A stretch of 22,037 bases of DNA from Zymomonas sp. (GCA_027489105.1 JAIYAJ010000265.1:1-22037); one strand, 5' to 3'; positions 7,631-16,401 are shown, counted from the first letter of the stretch. A program made the numbers and translations. The notes: generated by a model from the sequence alone, not told the origin.

Positions 7631-8962
7631 ATGATCCGTTGGTTCGCGAAGAACGCGCCCATCCGACAAAAATTCGATCTACTGACCTGTGCCTTCCTGA
7701 TCTGCACCGCCGCAACGGGGCTTGCCGTGCTGCTGTTCGGTTCCACCCATCCCTTTGCAGCGATCGCGATCCTGGGCTTTGGAGCGGTCATTACGCTCGC
7801 AACGGGGCTCTCTGCCAAGGCGCTGATCTGCGACCCTTATGTCACGACCGTGGTTCGCATGGAGGGGCTGGCCGCAGGCGATCTCGCGACCCCGATCGAG
7901 TTTCGCGATCATGGCGACTGTGTGGGCCGGATGGCGGCCGCCATGGAGTTCTTCCGGGGCAATGCGGAGAATCTGCGTGCGTCGGAAGAGCATATGCAGA
8001 CCGTCGCCGAGGCACAGCGCCATGTCGTGAAGGATGTCGGGGACTCGCTGCGCCGACTGGCGGGCGGCGATCTGCGCTGCCGGATCTCCCATCGATTCCC
8101 GCAGGAATTCGAAGCGCTGCGGGCCGATCTCAACAGGACGATCGACAGCCTCGCCGAAACGCTCGAGGCGCTGTCGTCGGCGAGCGACGGGGTGCGCACG
8201 GGATCGCAGGAGATCCGCCGTGCATCCGACGACCTGTCCTGCCGGACCGAGCGCCAGGCGGCGAGCCTGGAGGAGACGAGCGCCGCGCTGACCGAATTGT
8301 CGACCTCGGTGGCACAATCGGCGGAAGAGGCGCGCAAGGCAGCCGCGCTGGTCGGGGACATTCAGAGCCAGGCAACCGAAAGCGAAGGCATCGTCCACGC
8401 CGCCACGGCGTCGATGAACGGAATCGAACGCTCGTCGCGCGAAATATCGGAGATCATCAGCGTCATCGAAGGCATCGCCTTCCAGACCAACCTGCTGGCG
8501 CTCAATGCCGGAGTCGAGGCGGCGCGTGCCGGCGAGACGGGCAAGGGCTTCGCAGTCGTCGCATCGGAGGTCCGCGCGCTGGCCCAGCGGTCCGCCGATG
8601 CGGCACAGGATATCGCCGCCAAGATCGTCGCCAGCTGCCGCGAGGTTAACGAAGGCGCCCGTCTGGTCGCACAGGCCGGCGACGCGCAGCAGAAGATCAT
8701 CGCCAAGATCGGCGAAATTACCGCCGTCGTCCGGGCGATTGCCGAAACATCGGACGCGCAGGCCACCGGCCTGTCGGAGATCAATGTCGCGATGAACGAA
8801 CTCGACCAGGTGACCCAGCAGAACGCCGCGATGGTCGAGGAAGCGACCGCTGCCGCCTATAGCCTGGGCCAGGAGGCCGATCAGCTGGCGCAGCAGATGG
8901 GACGCTTCACGATCGATAACCGCAACGCGCGATCAGATTTCAGGCTGCGGGAAGCGGCCTGA
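7631..8962 (+). CDS. Methyl-accepting chemotaxis protein without periplasmic sensor domain
   Basis: Chemoreceptor that relays a stimulus to CheA/CheW. The start at 7631 is set by GGAG 7 nt upstream; an in-frame ATG at 7580 adds an arginine-rich stretch and was not used. The 443 residues comprise two adjacent hydrophobic helices (about 17-37 and 42-65) with only a few residues between them, a HAMP linker (about 66-118), and a second HAMP-like unit (about 132-178, [10 protein letters not shown]). The signalling coiled-coil hairpin follows, with its conserved tip (about 280-322, [20 protein letters not shown] and [19 protein letters not shown]). No ligand-binding domain is present and no CheR-tethering pentapeptide is visible at the C terminus. 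Such receptors often sense internal or membrane energy state; that role is inference. No che or fla genes are adjacent. Confidence 0.93.
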   Translation: MIRWFAKNAPIRQKFDLLTCAFLICTAATGLAVLLFGSTHPFAAIAILGFGAVITLATGLSAKALICDPYVTTVVRMEGLAAGDLATPIEFRDHGDCVGRMAAAMEFFRGNAENLRASEEHMQTVAEAQRHVVKDVGDSLRRLAGGDLRCRISHRFPQEFEALRADLNRTIDSLAETLEALSSASDGVRTGSQEIRRASDDLSCRTERQAASLEETSAALTELSTSVAQSAEEARKAAALVGDIQSQATESEGIVHAATASMNGIERSSREISEIISVIEGIAFQTNLLALNAGVEAARAGETGKGFAVVASEVRALAQRSADAAQDIAAKIVASCREVNEGARLVAQAGDAQQKIIAKIGEITAVVRAIAETSDAQATGLSEINVAMNELDQVTQQNAAMVEEATAAAYSLGQEADQLAQQMGRFTIDNRNARSDFRLREAA

Positions 8963-8993
8963 GATCGCCAGGTCGATCGGTTCTGACATGAAG

Positions 8994-9027
8994 AAGGGGC
9001 GGAGCCGGTCGCGGCTTCGCCCTTTTT
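8994..9027 (+). terminator. Rho-independent terminator after the chemoreceptor
   Basis: The arms AAGGGGCGGAGCC and GGCTTCGCCCTT pair with one bulged G and one G-U wobble around a 6-nt loop, and are followed by TTTTT. It lies 31 bp after the chemoreceptor stop and also separates it from the convergent BLUF gene. Confidence 0.85.
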
Positions 9028-9050
9028 CGTTACCCAATCGTGGTTTGCGG

Positions 9051-9461
9051 TCAGGCCGAGCCGCGCACCCGGGCGAAGCTGCGCAGCGTCGCCTTGATAT
9101 TGGGGTCCTCGATCGCGTCGGTCAGCTGGTCGACCTGCTCGATCATCGACCCCGTACCCATGGTCGGCCCAACGAGCTGGCTCGCCATCGCCCAGGGGCC
9201 GAACTGGCGCTCACTCACCTCTGCGCGATTGAGCTGCACGACCGCACGATGGCGCGGATCGCCCTGAATTCTTTCATAAGTCCGCGCGACTTGATCTGCC
9301 GGCCCCTCCAGCGCCTGCAAAAAGCGCTTGCCGTCAAAGATCAGCAGGCCGCTCACTTCATCCGCCGCATTCCGGCGACGTGAGGTCTGCAAAATGGCCT
9401 CGACGTCCGACAGCTCGAGGGTCGCCCGCGCCGTGCTGATATAAACCAATTGAAGAAACAT
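9051..9461 (-). CDS. Short BLUF-domain blue-light sensor
   Basis: Flavin-binding photoreceptor domain (sensor of blue light using FAD). The 136-residue protein starts at ATG 9461, preceded by AAAGGG; an in-frame ATG at 9479 lacks a ribosome site. The BLUF core shows the photoactive Tyr7 (LQLVYIS), Asn31 (RRRNAADEV) that holds the flavin ring, and Gln49 in RFLQALEGP. The FGPWAM motif gives Trp90 and Met92, equivalent to the AppA Trp/Met pair. The usual SGLLIFDG strand is present. After the BLUF core only about 40 residues remain, with no output domain such as EAL or cyclase, so signalling must go through a protein partner, as in SlrP/PixD-type short BLUFs. The closest neighbour is the divergent Atm1-like exporter, with no clear functional link. 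Confidence 0.93.
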   Translation of the reverse strand: MFLQLVYISTARATLELSDVEAILQTSRRRNAADEVSGLLIFDGKRFLQALEGPADQVARTYERIQGDPRHRAVVQLNRAEVSERQFGPWAMASQLVGPTMGTGSMIEQVDQLTDAIEDPNIKATLRSFARVRGSA

Positions 9462-9600
9462 ATCGCCCTTTCGCGACATAGCGCGTCCGAATGCACATAA
9501 TGCTATCGTGTTGCTTACCTTTGTGTGAAGTCGCTTTCCGCGCAAGATAGCGTGCGCGGCGGCCTTCCCTGATGCCCGTCGGGGCCCTATCTTCGCACTG

Positions 9601-11415
9601 ATGCCCCCTGATCATTTTTCCGCCTCGACCGCCGCTCCCGAACAGGGATGGGCCACGCTGAAACGCTTCCTGCCCTATTTGTGGCCCAAGGACGCACCGA
9701 TGCTGCGGCTGCGCGTCGTCATCGCCATGCTGATGGTGCTTGCGGCGAAGAGCGCCGTCCTGCTGATGCCCTTCGCCTATAAGGCGGTCGTCGACCGGAT
9801 GGCGCCGGGGTTCGAGCCGGGCGTGATGATCGCGCTCGCGCTGGTTGCGGCCTATGCCGGTGCCCGCTTCGGTGGCGTGCTGTTCGACAATCTGCGCAAC
9901 GCCATCTTCGAACTGGTCGGGCAGGATGCGGCCCGCCGGCTGTCGGTCGAGGTGTTCGGCCAGCTTCACCGCCTGTCGCTGCGCTATCATCTCGAACGAC
10001 GTACGGGCGCGCTGACCAAGATCGTCGAACGCGGGACGAAGAGCATCGACACGATGCTCTATTTCCTGCTGTTCAACATCGGTCCGACCATCTTCGAGCT
10101 GACTGCGGTCTGCCTGATCTTCTTCTTCAAATTCGGCATCGAGTTGGTCATCGCCACGCTGCTGGCAATCGCAGCCTATACCGTGTTCACCCAGAAGGTG
10201 ACCGAATGGCGCGCGAAGATGCGGCGCGAGATGGTCGAGTCCGACACCCGCGCATCGGCGCGCGCAGTCGACTCGCTGCTGAATTACGAAACGGTCAAAT
10301 ATTTCAGCGCGGAACGCCGCGAGACCGAGAATTATGGCCGCGCCGTCGCGGCTTATGCGACGGCCGCGACGCGTAACGAGACATCGCTGGCGCTGCTCAA
10401 CGTCGGCCAGGCGCTGATCACGAACCTGATGATGGCGGGCGCCATGGGCTATAGCGTCTATGGCTGGAGCCGGGGCTGGTTCTCGCCCGGCGACGTCGTC
10501 TTCGTGAACACGATCCTGATGCAGCTGTTCCGTCCGCTCGATCTGCTGGGCATGGTCTATCGGGAGATCCGGCAGGGTCTGATCGATATGGAGGCGATGT
10601 TCCGCCTGATCGACACCCCTGCCGAGGTGGTCGACCGGCCGGGCGCACCCGCGCTGTCGGTGCAGGGCGGCATGGTGCGGTTCGACGACGTCCATTTCGC
10701 TTATGATCCCGAGCGACCGATCCTCAAGGGCATCGACCTGCGGATTCCGGCGGGCGGCACGCTCGCCGTCGTCGGGCCTTCGGGGGCGGGCAAGTCGACG
10801 CTCGCCCGGATCCTGTACCGCTTCTACGACATCAGCAGCGGCCGGGTGCTGATCGACGATCAGGACATCGCCGGCGTGACACAGGAGTCGCTGCGTCGGG
10901 CAATCGGCATCGTCCCGCAGGACACCGTCCTGTTCAACGACACGATCGGCTATAATATCGGCTATGGCCGCGAGGGCGCGACCCAGGCGGAGATCGAGGC
11001 GGCGGCGCGCGGTGCCTCGATCCACGAGTTCATCCTGTCGCTTCCGAAGGGCTATGCCACCAAGGTCGGCGAGCGCGGGTTGAAGCTGTCCGGGGGCGAG
11101 AAGCAGCGCGTCGCCATCGCCCGGACCCTGCTCAAGAACCCCCCGATCCTGATCCTCGACGAGGCCACCAGCGCGCTCGACAGCCGGACCGAGGCCGACA
11201 TCCAGTCGACGCTGCGCAATGTCGAACAGGGGCGGACCACGATCGTCATCGCCCACCGCCTGTCGACGATCGTCCATGCCGACGAAATCGTCGTGCTGGA
11301 GGCAGGCCAGATCGTCGAGCGCGGCACCCATGCCGATCTGATGGCGCGTGACGGGCTCTATGCGGAGATGTGGATGCGCCAGGCCAGCGAGTCGGAGGAA
11401 CGCGAGGCGGCCTGA
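9601..11415 (+). CDS. Atm1/HMT1-type ABC exporter, fused membrane and ATPase domains
   Basis: Half-size ABC exporter that forms a homodimer in the inner membrane. The family (Atm1, ABCB7, bacterial NaAtm1) exports glutathione-linked sulfur or metal compounds. The 604-residue protein has a six-helix membrane domain (about 20-330), where YFSAERRE and LRYHLERRTGAL are typical of the Atm1/HMT1 group. An ATPase domain follows, with Walker A GPSGAGKST (392-400), signature LSGGEKQR (496-503), Walker B ILILDEA (D520, E521) and the H-loop His552. The start at 9601 lacks an obvious ribosome site but gives the normal length. recQ follows 79 bp later and may share the transcript. Metal or glutathione-persulfide export is a family-based inference; the sequence does not show a substrate directly. 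Confidence 0.92.
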   Translation: MPPDHFSASTAAPEQGWATLKRFLPYLWPKDAPMLRLRVVIAMLMVLAAKSAVLLMPFAYKAVVDRMAPGFEPGVMIALALVAAYAGARFGGVLFDNLRNAIFELVGQDAARRLSVEVFGQLHRLSLRYHLERRTGALTKIVERGTKSIDTMLYFLLFNIGPTIFELTAVCLIFFFKFGIELVIATLLAIAAYTVFTQKVTEWRAKMRREMVESDTRASARAVDSLLNYETVKYFSAERRETENYGRAVAAYATAATRNETSLALLNVGQALITNLMMAGAMGYSVYGWSRGWFSPGDVVFVNTILMQLFRPLDLLGMVYREIRQGLIDMEAMFRLIDTPAEVVDRPGAPALSVQGGMVRFDDVHFAYDPERPILKGIDLRIPAGGTLAVVGPSGAGKSTLARILYRFYDISSGRVLIDDQDIAGVTQESLRRAIGIVPQDTVLFNDTIGYNIGYGREGATQAEIEAAARGASIHEFILSLPKGYATKVGERGLKLSGGEKQRVAIARTLLKNPPILILDEATSALDSRTEADIQSTLRNVEQGRTTIVIAHRLSTIVHADEIVVLEAGQIVERGTHADLMARDGLYAEMWMRQASESEEREAA

Positions 11416-11494
11416 GCCTGCCGCCCCGCACCCCTCCGCACAAAATGCGCGACGCCGCCTTTGACCTGAGCCCATAGCCCACTAGAAGGCCGCC

Positions 11495-13261
11495 ATGCCC
11501 ACCCCCCTGGAAGCCCTGCAACAGACCTTCGGCTATGCGCAGTTCCGGGGGCGTCAGGCCGACGTGATCGAGCGGGTGATGGCCGGGCTGGGCACGCTGG
11601 CGGTGATGCCGACCGGCGCGGGCAAGTCGCTGACCTATCAGATCCCCGCGCTCTGCCGGCCGGGCACCGGCCTCGTCATCTCGCCGCTGATCGCACTGAT
11701 GCACGATCAGGTGCGCTCGGCCGAAGCCGCCGGCATAAGGGCCGCCGCCCTCACCTCGGCCGACGACAATCGCGACGAGACGATCGACCGGCTGCGCTCG
11801 GGTGCGCTCGACCTGCTCTATGTCGCACCCGAACGGGTGTCGTCCGACAGCTTTCGCCGGATGATCGCGCAGATCCCGCTAGCACTGATCGCGATCGACG
11901 AAGCGCATTGCGTGTCCGAATGGGGCCACGACTTCCGGCCCGACTATCGCCTGCTGCGCGGCCTGCTCGATGCGCGCGCCGACGTGCCGCGCCTCGCGCT
12001 GACCGCGACCGCCGACCGGCACACCCGCGACGATATCTTGGCGCAACTGGGGATCGACCGCGACGGGCTGATCCTCGCCGGCTTCGACCGGCCCAATATC
12101 CGCTATGGCATCACCCCGCGCGACGGCGTGTCGCGACAGATCGCCGGCTTCATCGACGACAATCCGGGGCCCGGAATCGTCTATGCCCCGACCCGCGACG
12201 CGACCGAACGGCTGGCCGCGCAATTGTCGGCGGCCGGGCGATCGGCGCGGGCCTATCATGCAGGGCTCGATCCCGCGATCCGCGCCGCCAACCAGAAGGC
12301 CTTCGTCGCGTCCGAGGACATGGTGATGGTCGCGACCGTCGCCTTCGGCATGGGGATCGACAAGCCCGACGTGCGCTTCGTCGCCCATGCCGGCCTGCCC
12401 AAGTCGATCGAGGCCTTTTATCAGGAGACCGGTCGCGCCGGCCGCGACGGCGAGCCTGCGGCCACCCAGCTCTTCTGGGGCGCCGAGGACTTCGCCCGCG
12501 CGCGCCGCCGGATCGAGACCGATGTCGAAGAGGGCCGCCGAGCCGGCGAACGGCAGCGGCTCAACGCCATGGCGATGCTGGTCGAGGCACCGACCTGTCG
12601 CCGCGCCATCCTGCTCGCCCATTTCGGCGAGGATCCGCCCGAGCGCTGCGGCAATTGCGACAATTGCCTGGCCCCGCCATCGGGGATCGACGCCACGGTG
12701 GTCGCGCAGAAGCTGCTCTCCGCCGCCTTCCGTACCGAGATGCGCTATGGCGTGACCCACCTCACCGACGTGCTCAGCGGGCGCGAGACCGAGAAGATCA
12801 TGCTGGCCGGGCACAACCGGCTGTCGGTGTTCGGCATCGCCGACGAGGCCGAACTCAAGCTGATCAAGCCGGTCGCCCGAGCCTTGCTCGCGCGCGATGC
12901 GCTCCGCGCCGACGAATATGGCGGCCTGTCCTTCGGCCCGGCTGCCCGCGGCATATTGAAGGGCGAGGACAAGGTTCCGCTGGTGCTGCCGCCCGAGCGC
13001 AGCCGCAAGCGGCGCCAGCGCGGTGGCGAAGAACATCCGCACGATCCGCTGTTCGAAAAGCTGCGCGAACTGCGCCGCGACCTTGCCCGCGCGCAGGGCG
13101 TCCCGCCTTATGTCGTCTTCAATGACGCGACGCTGCGCGAGATGGCGGCGTTCCGCCCCGAGACTCTCTCTGGCCTCGGCCAGATATCGGGCGTAGGGGC
13201 GAAGAAGCTCGAGACCTATGGCGAGGATTTCCTTGCCGTCATTCGCACGTACCGGGAGTAG
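11495..13261 (+). CDS. recQ: ATP-dependent DNA helicase RecQ
   Basis: 3'-5' helicase that unwinds joint DNA structures and restarts stalled forks, working with recombination proteins. The 588-residue protein has the full RecQ layout. The first helicase lobe carries Walker A TGAGKS (K44) and IDEAHCVSEWGHDFRPDY (DEAH at 135-138) with the aromatic-rich loop. The second lobe carries the QETGRAGRDG arginine-finger motif (310-319). A zinc-binding site is formed by C368, C385, C388 and C391 (CGNCDNC), followed by a winged-helix segment. A C-terminal HRDC domain (about 510-585) ends in ISGVGAKKLETYG. Length is close to E. coli RecQ (about 609). AGAAGG sits 5 nt before the ATG. The next gene starts 10 bp after the stop, with the ribosome site overlapping the recQ stop codon, so the two are co-transcribed. 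Confidence 0.97.
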   Translation: MPTPLEALQQTFGYAQFRGRQADVIERVMAGLGTLAVMPTGAGKSLTYQIPALCRPGTGLVISPLIALMHDQVRSAEAAGIRAAALTSADDNRDETIDRLRSGALDLLYVAPERVSSDSFRRMIAQIPLALIAIDEAHCVSEWGHDFRPDYRLLRGLLDARADVPRLALTATADRHTRDDILAQLGIDRDGLILAGFDRPNIRYGITPRDGVSRQIAGFIDDNPGPGIVYAPTRDATERLAAQLSAAGRSARAYHAGLDPAIRAANQKAFVASEDMVMVATVAFGMGIDKPDVRFVAHAGLPKSIEAFYQETGRAGRDGEPAATQLFWGAEDFARARRRIETDVEEGRRAGERQRLNAMAMLVEAPTCRRAILLAHFGEDPPERCGNCDNCLAPPSGIDATVVAQKLLSAAFRTEMRYGVTHLTDVLSGRETEKIMLAGHNRLSVFGIADEAELKLIKPVARALLARDALRADEYGGLSFGPAARGILKGEDKVPLVLPPERSRKRRQRGGEEHPHDPLFEKLRELRRDLARAQGVPPYVVFNDATLREMAAFRPETLSGLGQISGVGAKKLETYGEDFLAVIRTYRE

Positions 13262-13270
13262 GAGACGGCC

Positions 13271-13687
13271 ATGTTCCGCAAGATCGACGACAGCATTTCG
13301 GTCGCACCGCAGATCAGCGTCGAGGATGTCGAGGCCGCCGCGGCGCAGGGCTTCCGCATGGTGATCAACAACCGCCCCGAGCAGGAAGAGCCAGGCCAGC
13401 CTTCGGGCGAAGAAATCCGTGAGGCCGCCCGCGCCGCAGGGCTCGCTTATGTCGCGATCCCGATCACCCATGGCGGCTTTTCGCTCAATCAGGTCGAAGC
13501 GATGCGTGATGCGCTGGCGCAGGCCGGCGGGCCGGTGCTGGCCTATTGCCGCTCCGGCACGCGCTCGACCTTCGTCTGGGCGCTCGCGCGCGGGCTGGAA
13601 GGCGAGGATGCCGACGCGCTCGCCGCGAAGGCGGCCGCTGCCGGCTATGACATTTCCCCGATCAAGCCGCTGATCGGACCGCGCTGA
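13271..13687 (+). CDS. TIGR01244/DUF442 family protein (putative sulfurtransferase or phosphatase)
   Basis: Small cytosolic protein of 138 residues of the Blh/TIGR01244 group, with a phosphatase-like fold and a thiolate active site. The family is known as the partner domain of BLH-type sulfur-metabolism proteins, and its activity is not settled between sulfur transfer and dephosphorylation. The N-terminal MFRKIDDSISVAPQIS, the MVINNRPEQEE loop and the active-site loop YCRSGTRS (Cys93, Arg98) are all present. The ribosome site GGAG overlaps the recQ stop, and the gap is only 9 bp. The stop codon lies in a hairpin shared with the convergent gene. No BLH or persulfide dioxygenase gene is in the window. 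Confidence 0.85.
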   Translation: MFRKIDDSISVAPQISVEDVEAAAAQGFRMVINNRPEQEEPGQPSGEEIREAARAAGLAYVAIPITHGGFSLNQVEAMRDALAQAGGPVLAYCRSGTRSTFVWALARGLEGEDADALAAKAAAAGYDISPIKPLIGPR

Positions 13688-13712
13688 CCGCGCGACGCCA
13701 GCCGGCGGTCAG
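13684..13712. terminator. Hairpin containing both convergent stop codons
   Basis: CTGACCGC and GCGGTCAG form a perfect 8-bp stem with a 13-nt loop. The left arm contains the stop codon of the TIGR01244/DUF442 gene and the right arm contains the complement of the stop of the facing gene. There is no T-tract, so a bidirectional terminator role is only plausible. Confidence 0.4.
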
Positions 13713-14401
13713 TCCGTCCAGTTGACCTTGGCCCAGACCGGCAGGTGATCCGACGCCAGCCGGGCACGCTCGCTGCTGTGCACGCCGCTGGCAACCAGAT
13801 GCAGGTCGGGGGTCAGGATGATCCGGTCGAGGCAACCCACCGGTCGCCGGCTGTGATAGCTGCGGCCGAGCGGGACGACATGATGGCCATCGCCGAACTC
13901 GCGCATGCAGCCGCCGTTGAGCGACCATTCGTTGAGATCACCCATCAGCACCGTGGGCATGGCGGGTCGACTGCGGACCTGCTCGATCACGGCACGAACC
14001 TGGCGTCGGCGCCACAGGCCCGACAGATCGAGATGCATCCCGACGATGCGGAGTGGCTTGCCGCCGATCGATAGCTCGGCCAGCACCGCGCCGCGCGGCT
14101 CGAGTCGGGGAAGGTCGATCGGCGCATAGTCGACGATATCGACCGAATGGCGCACGAGAATGGCATTGCCATGCCAGCCGATCCCGCCGGGCCGGATGTC
14201 GAACGGGACCGCCTTATATTCGCCCTGCGCAATCAGGTCGGTCGGCAGTGCGCTCTGCCGCGCGCCGAAGCGGCGGTCCGCCTCCTGCAGCGCGACGATG
14301 TCGGCGCTGACCTCGTGCAGCACATCGAGGATGCGGTCGGGGCGGCGGCGGCGGTCGGTACCGAGGCCCTTGCGGATATTGTAACTGGCGACTGTGATCA
14401 T
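13709..14401 (-). CDS. Endonuclease/exonuclease/phosphatase-family protein
   Basis: Cytosolic metal-dependent phosphodiesterase of the EEP superfamily (DNase I / exonuclease III fold). The 230-residue protein shows the ordered motifs of the fold: SYNIRKG (7-13), LQEAD with the metal-binding Glu, WHGNAILVR, MHLDLSG, MGDLNEW with Asp and Asn, and the terminal SDHLPV with the Asp-His pair. No signal peptide or extra domain is present. The substrate may be DNA, a lipid phosphate or another phosphodiester and cannot be told from the sequence. The start at 14401 begins directly with the first strand and has no clear Shine-Dalgarno. It is separated from amtB upstream by a strong terminator, so it has its own promoter or relies on read-through. 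Confidence 0.9.
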   Translation of the reverse strand: MITVASYNIRKGLGTDRRRRPDRILDVLHEVSADIVALQEADRRFGARQSALPTDLIAQGEYKAVPFDIRPGGIGWHGNAILVRHSVDIVDYAPIDLPRLEPRGAVLAELSIGGKPLRIVGMHLDLSGLWRRRQVRAVIEQVRSRPAMPTVLMGDLNEWSLNGGCMREFGDGHHVVPLGRSYHSRRPVGCLDRIILTPDLHLVASGVHSSERARLASDHLPVWAKVNWTD

Positions 14402-14463
14402 CTGTGGTCCGGATAGTAGGGGACCGGACCGGGGTCCGCACCGCGTGTTTGCACGGATAGAAC

Positions 14464-14496
14464 AAAAAAAGGGCCGGAGGGTTGCCCCACCGGCCC
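14464..14496 (-). terminator. Rho-independent terminator of the glnK-amtB operon
   Basis: On the minus strand, GGGCCGG pairs with CCGGCCC, with an inner GGG/CCC, and is followed by TTTTTTT. It lies 63 bp after the amtB stop, in the right orientation for an intrinsic terminator. Confidence 0.92.
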
Positions 14497-14559
14497 AAGT
14501 GCGTTCGCAGGAGGAACGTCCGGAGGGGCCGCCGCTGCGGGCGGCCCCAATTCGTGAAA

Positions 14560-15984
14560 TCAGTAGTTGTAGGCCCGCTCGCCATGTTCGGAGATGTCGA
14601 GACCTTCGACCTCGGCTTCGGGCGTCGGACGCAGACCGATGGTCTTGTCGATGGCGAAGAAGAGGATCGCGGAGACGATACCCGAGAAAGCGAGGGTCAG
14701 ACCGACCGCCTTGGTCTGGGTGATGACCTGGGCGACCATGTCGTAGCTGCCGACAGCCGCCGGGAAGACGGTGTAGTCGAAGAAGCCCTGCCCACCGAGC
14801 GCCGGGTCTGCAACGACGCCGGTGCCGATCGCGCCGACGATGCCACCGATGCAGTGAATGCCGAACACGTCGAGCGTATCGTCATAGCCGAGCTTGTTCT
14901 TCACCGTGGTGACGAAGAAGAAGCAGACCACCGAAGCAAGAGCGCCGAGGATGATCGAGGTGACCGGAGCCGCGAAACCAGCAGCCGGAGTGATCGCGAC
15001 GAGGCCGGCGACGGCACCCGATGCAGCACCCAGGAGCGACGGCTTGCCATGAACCAGCTGTTCGATCAGCGCCCAGGCCAGAGCCGCAGCAGCGGTGGCG
15101 ACGAAGGTGTTGATGAAGGCGACGGCGGTAACGCCATTGGCTTCAAGGTTGGAGCCGGCGTTGAAGCCGAACCAGCCGACCCACAGCAGCGACGCGCCGA
15201 TCATGGTCATGGTCAGCGAGTGCGGGGGCATCGGCTCCTTCTTGTAACCGATACGCTTGCCGAGAACGAGGCAGCCAGCCAGACCAGCGATACCCGCGTT
15301 GATGTGGACGACGGTGCCGCCAGCGAAGTCGAGCGCGCCCCAGCCCCAGATCAGGCCGTAGTCGGACGGCGCGTCAGGCAGGAAGTCCGGGCCCGCCCAA
15401 TACCAGACCATGTGCGCCATCGGGAAATAGACGATGGTCAGCCACAGGACGGTGAAAAGCATCAACGGCCAGAATTTCACGCGTTCGGCGAAGGCGCCGA
15501 CGATGAGAGCCGGCGTGATGCAGGCGAAGGTCATCTGGAAGATGACGAACACATATTCGGGCAGATAGAGGTTGTTGGAGAAGGTCGCAGCCATCGTGGT
15601 GCCGTCGACACCTTTGAGGAAGGCCTTCGAGAAGCCACCGAAGAAGTGGTTGTCACCGCCCGAGGTGAAGGCCATCGAATAGCCCCAGCCAACCCAGACG
15701 AGCGCGGCGACCGAGACGATCGCGAGAACCTGCATCAGGACCGACAGCATGTTCTTGGTGCGGACGAGGCCGCCATAGAACAGCGCGAGGGCGGGAACCG
15801 ACATCATCAGCACGAGGGCCGAGGAGACGAGCATCCAGGAGACGTCGCCCTTGTTGACCATCGTGGCCATCTGTTCGGCGCTGGGCGCCTTGATCGGGCC
15901 TTCCTGGGCCCAGGCGGGCATCGCGGTCAGCGCGGTGACGGCGAGAGCGCCGAAACCGGTTGCGAGCTTATGGTGAAGCTTCAT
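14560..15984 (-). CDS. amtB: Ammonium transporter
   Basis: Trimeric ammonium channel of the Amt/MEP/Rh family in the inner membrane. The 474-residue protein has a cleavable-looking signal sequence (about 1-26, ending AWA) followed by eleven membrane segments. The twin-histidine pore pair is H228 (GGTVVHINAG) and H377 (FGIHCIGG). The recruitment-site Asp219, the Phe gate residue F153 in QMTFACITPAL and Ser278 (GFNAGS) are all present. The C-terminal cytosolic tail ends in GLDISEHGERAYNY, the conserved segment that interacts with GlnK. It starts 14 bp after the glnK stop behind GGGGGA. The pairing and the sigma-54 promoter upstream of glnK mean expression rises when ammonium is scarce. Sensor or Rh-type function is unlikely. 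Confidence 0.97.
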   Translation of the reverse strand: MKLHHKLATGFGALAVTALTAMPAWAQEGPIKAPSAEQMATMVNKGDVSWMLVSSALVLMMSVPALALFYGGLVRTKNMLSVLMQVLAIVSVAALVWVGWGYSMAFTSGGDNHFFGGFSKAFLKGVDGTTMAATFSNNLYLPEYVFVIFQMTFACITPALIVGAFAERVKFWPLMLFTVLWLTIVYFPMAHMVWYWAGPDFLPDAPSDYGLIWGWGALDFAGGTVVHINAGIAGLAGCLVLGKRIGYKKEPMPPHSLTMTMIGASLLWVGWFGFNAGSNLEANGVTAVAFINTFVATAAAALAWALIEQLVHGKPSLLGAASGAVAGLVAITPAAGFAAPVTSIILGALASVVCFFFVTTVKNKLGYDDTLDVFGIHCIGGIVGAIGTGVVADPALGGQGFFDYTVFPAAVGSYDMVAQVITQTKAVGLTLAFSGIVSAILFFAIDKTIGLRPTPEAEVEGLDISEHGERAYNY

Positions 15985-15998
15985 GTTTCCCCCTATTC

Positions 15999-16337
15999 TC
16001 AGAGCGCGACGTCGTCGGTCTCGCCAGTGCGGATGCGCACGGCCTGAGCGACGTCGAGGACGAAGATCTTGCCGTCGCCGATAGCGCCGGTGTTCGCGGA
16101 CTGCTGGATCGCCTCGACGACCCGGCCCGCCAGGTCGTCGGTCGTGGCGACTTCGACCTTGATCTTCGGAACCATGTTGGTGCTGTACTCGGCCCCCCGG
16201 TAGATTTCGGTCTGACCCTTTTGCCGCCCGAAGCCCTTTACCTCGGTGACGGTCATACCCTGCACGCCAAGGCCCGACAGCGCCTCACGCACCTCGTCCA
16301 GCTTGAACGGCTTTATGATGGCAATGACGAGTTTCAT
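15999..16337 (-). CDS. glnK: Nitrogen regulatory protein P-II
   Basis: Trimeric P-II signal protein of 112 residues that binds ATP/ADP and 2-oxoglutarate, controls AmtB by docking into its cytosolic face, and is uridylylated by GlnD. The sequence begins MKLVIAIIKPFKL, has the T-loop with the uridylylation Tyr51 (GAEYSTN), and the B- and C-loop motifs GDGKIFV and RIRTGETDD. The genetic link to amtB identifies it as GlnK rather than GlnB. It is first in the operon, with GGGAGG before the ATG, and a sigma-54 promoter ends about 35 bp upstream. Confidence 0.97.
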   Translation of the reverse strand: MKLVIAIIKPFKLDEVREALSGLGVQGMTVTEVKGFGRQKGQTEIYRGAEYSTNMVPKIKVEVATTDDLAGRVVEAIQQSANTGAIGDGKIFVLDVAQAVRIRTGETDDVAL

Positions 16338-16371
16338 TACGCCTCCCTCTGTTCAGCCCGACGTCCGCTTC

Positions 16372-16386
16372 GCAAAAGCCGTGCCA
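16372..16386 (-). promoter_or_regulatory. Sigma-54 (RpoN) promoter of glnK-amtB
   Basis: Minus strand reads TGGCACG-N4-TTGC, matching the RpoN -24/-12 consensus TGGCACG-N4-TTGCW except the last, weakly conserved base. The expected start of transcription is about 12 bp further downstream, leaving a leader of some 20 nt before the glnK ATG. A GGATTC / GAATCC inverted repeat (16402-16419) lies just upstream. No clear NtrC box was found in the remaining upstream sequence. Confidence 0.88.
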
Positions 16387-16401
16387 ATTTCAGGAGACGC
16401 T

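Noticed and set aside
9358..11475. Long minus-strand open frame (about 705 codons) opposite the Atm1-like exporter
   Set aside because: It is Asp/Arg/His-rich with no recognisable domain and mirrors the codon pattern of the real gene; long antisense frames are expected in GC-rich DNA.
11879..13471. Minus-strand open frame (530 codons) opposite recQ
   Set aside because: The plus strand encodes a complete RecQ with all motifs; the antisense translation shows no domain.
14482..16047. Plus-strand open frame (521 codons) opposite amtB
   Set aside because: Highly charged low-complexity translation, antisense to a clear ammonium transporter and crossing its terminator.
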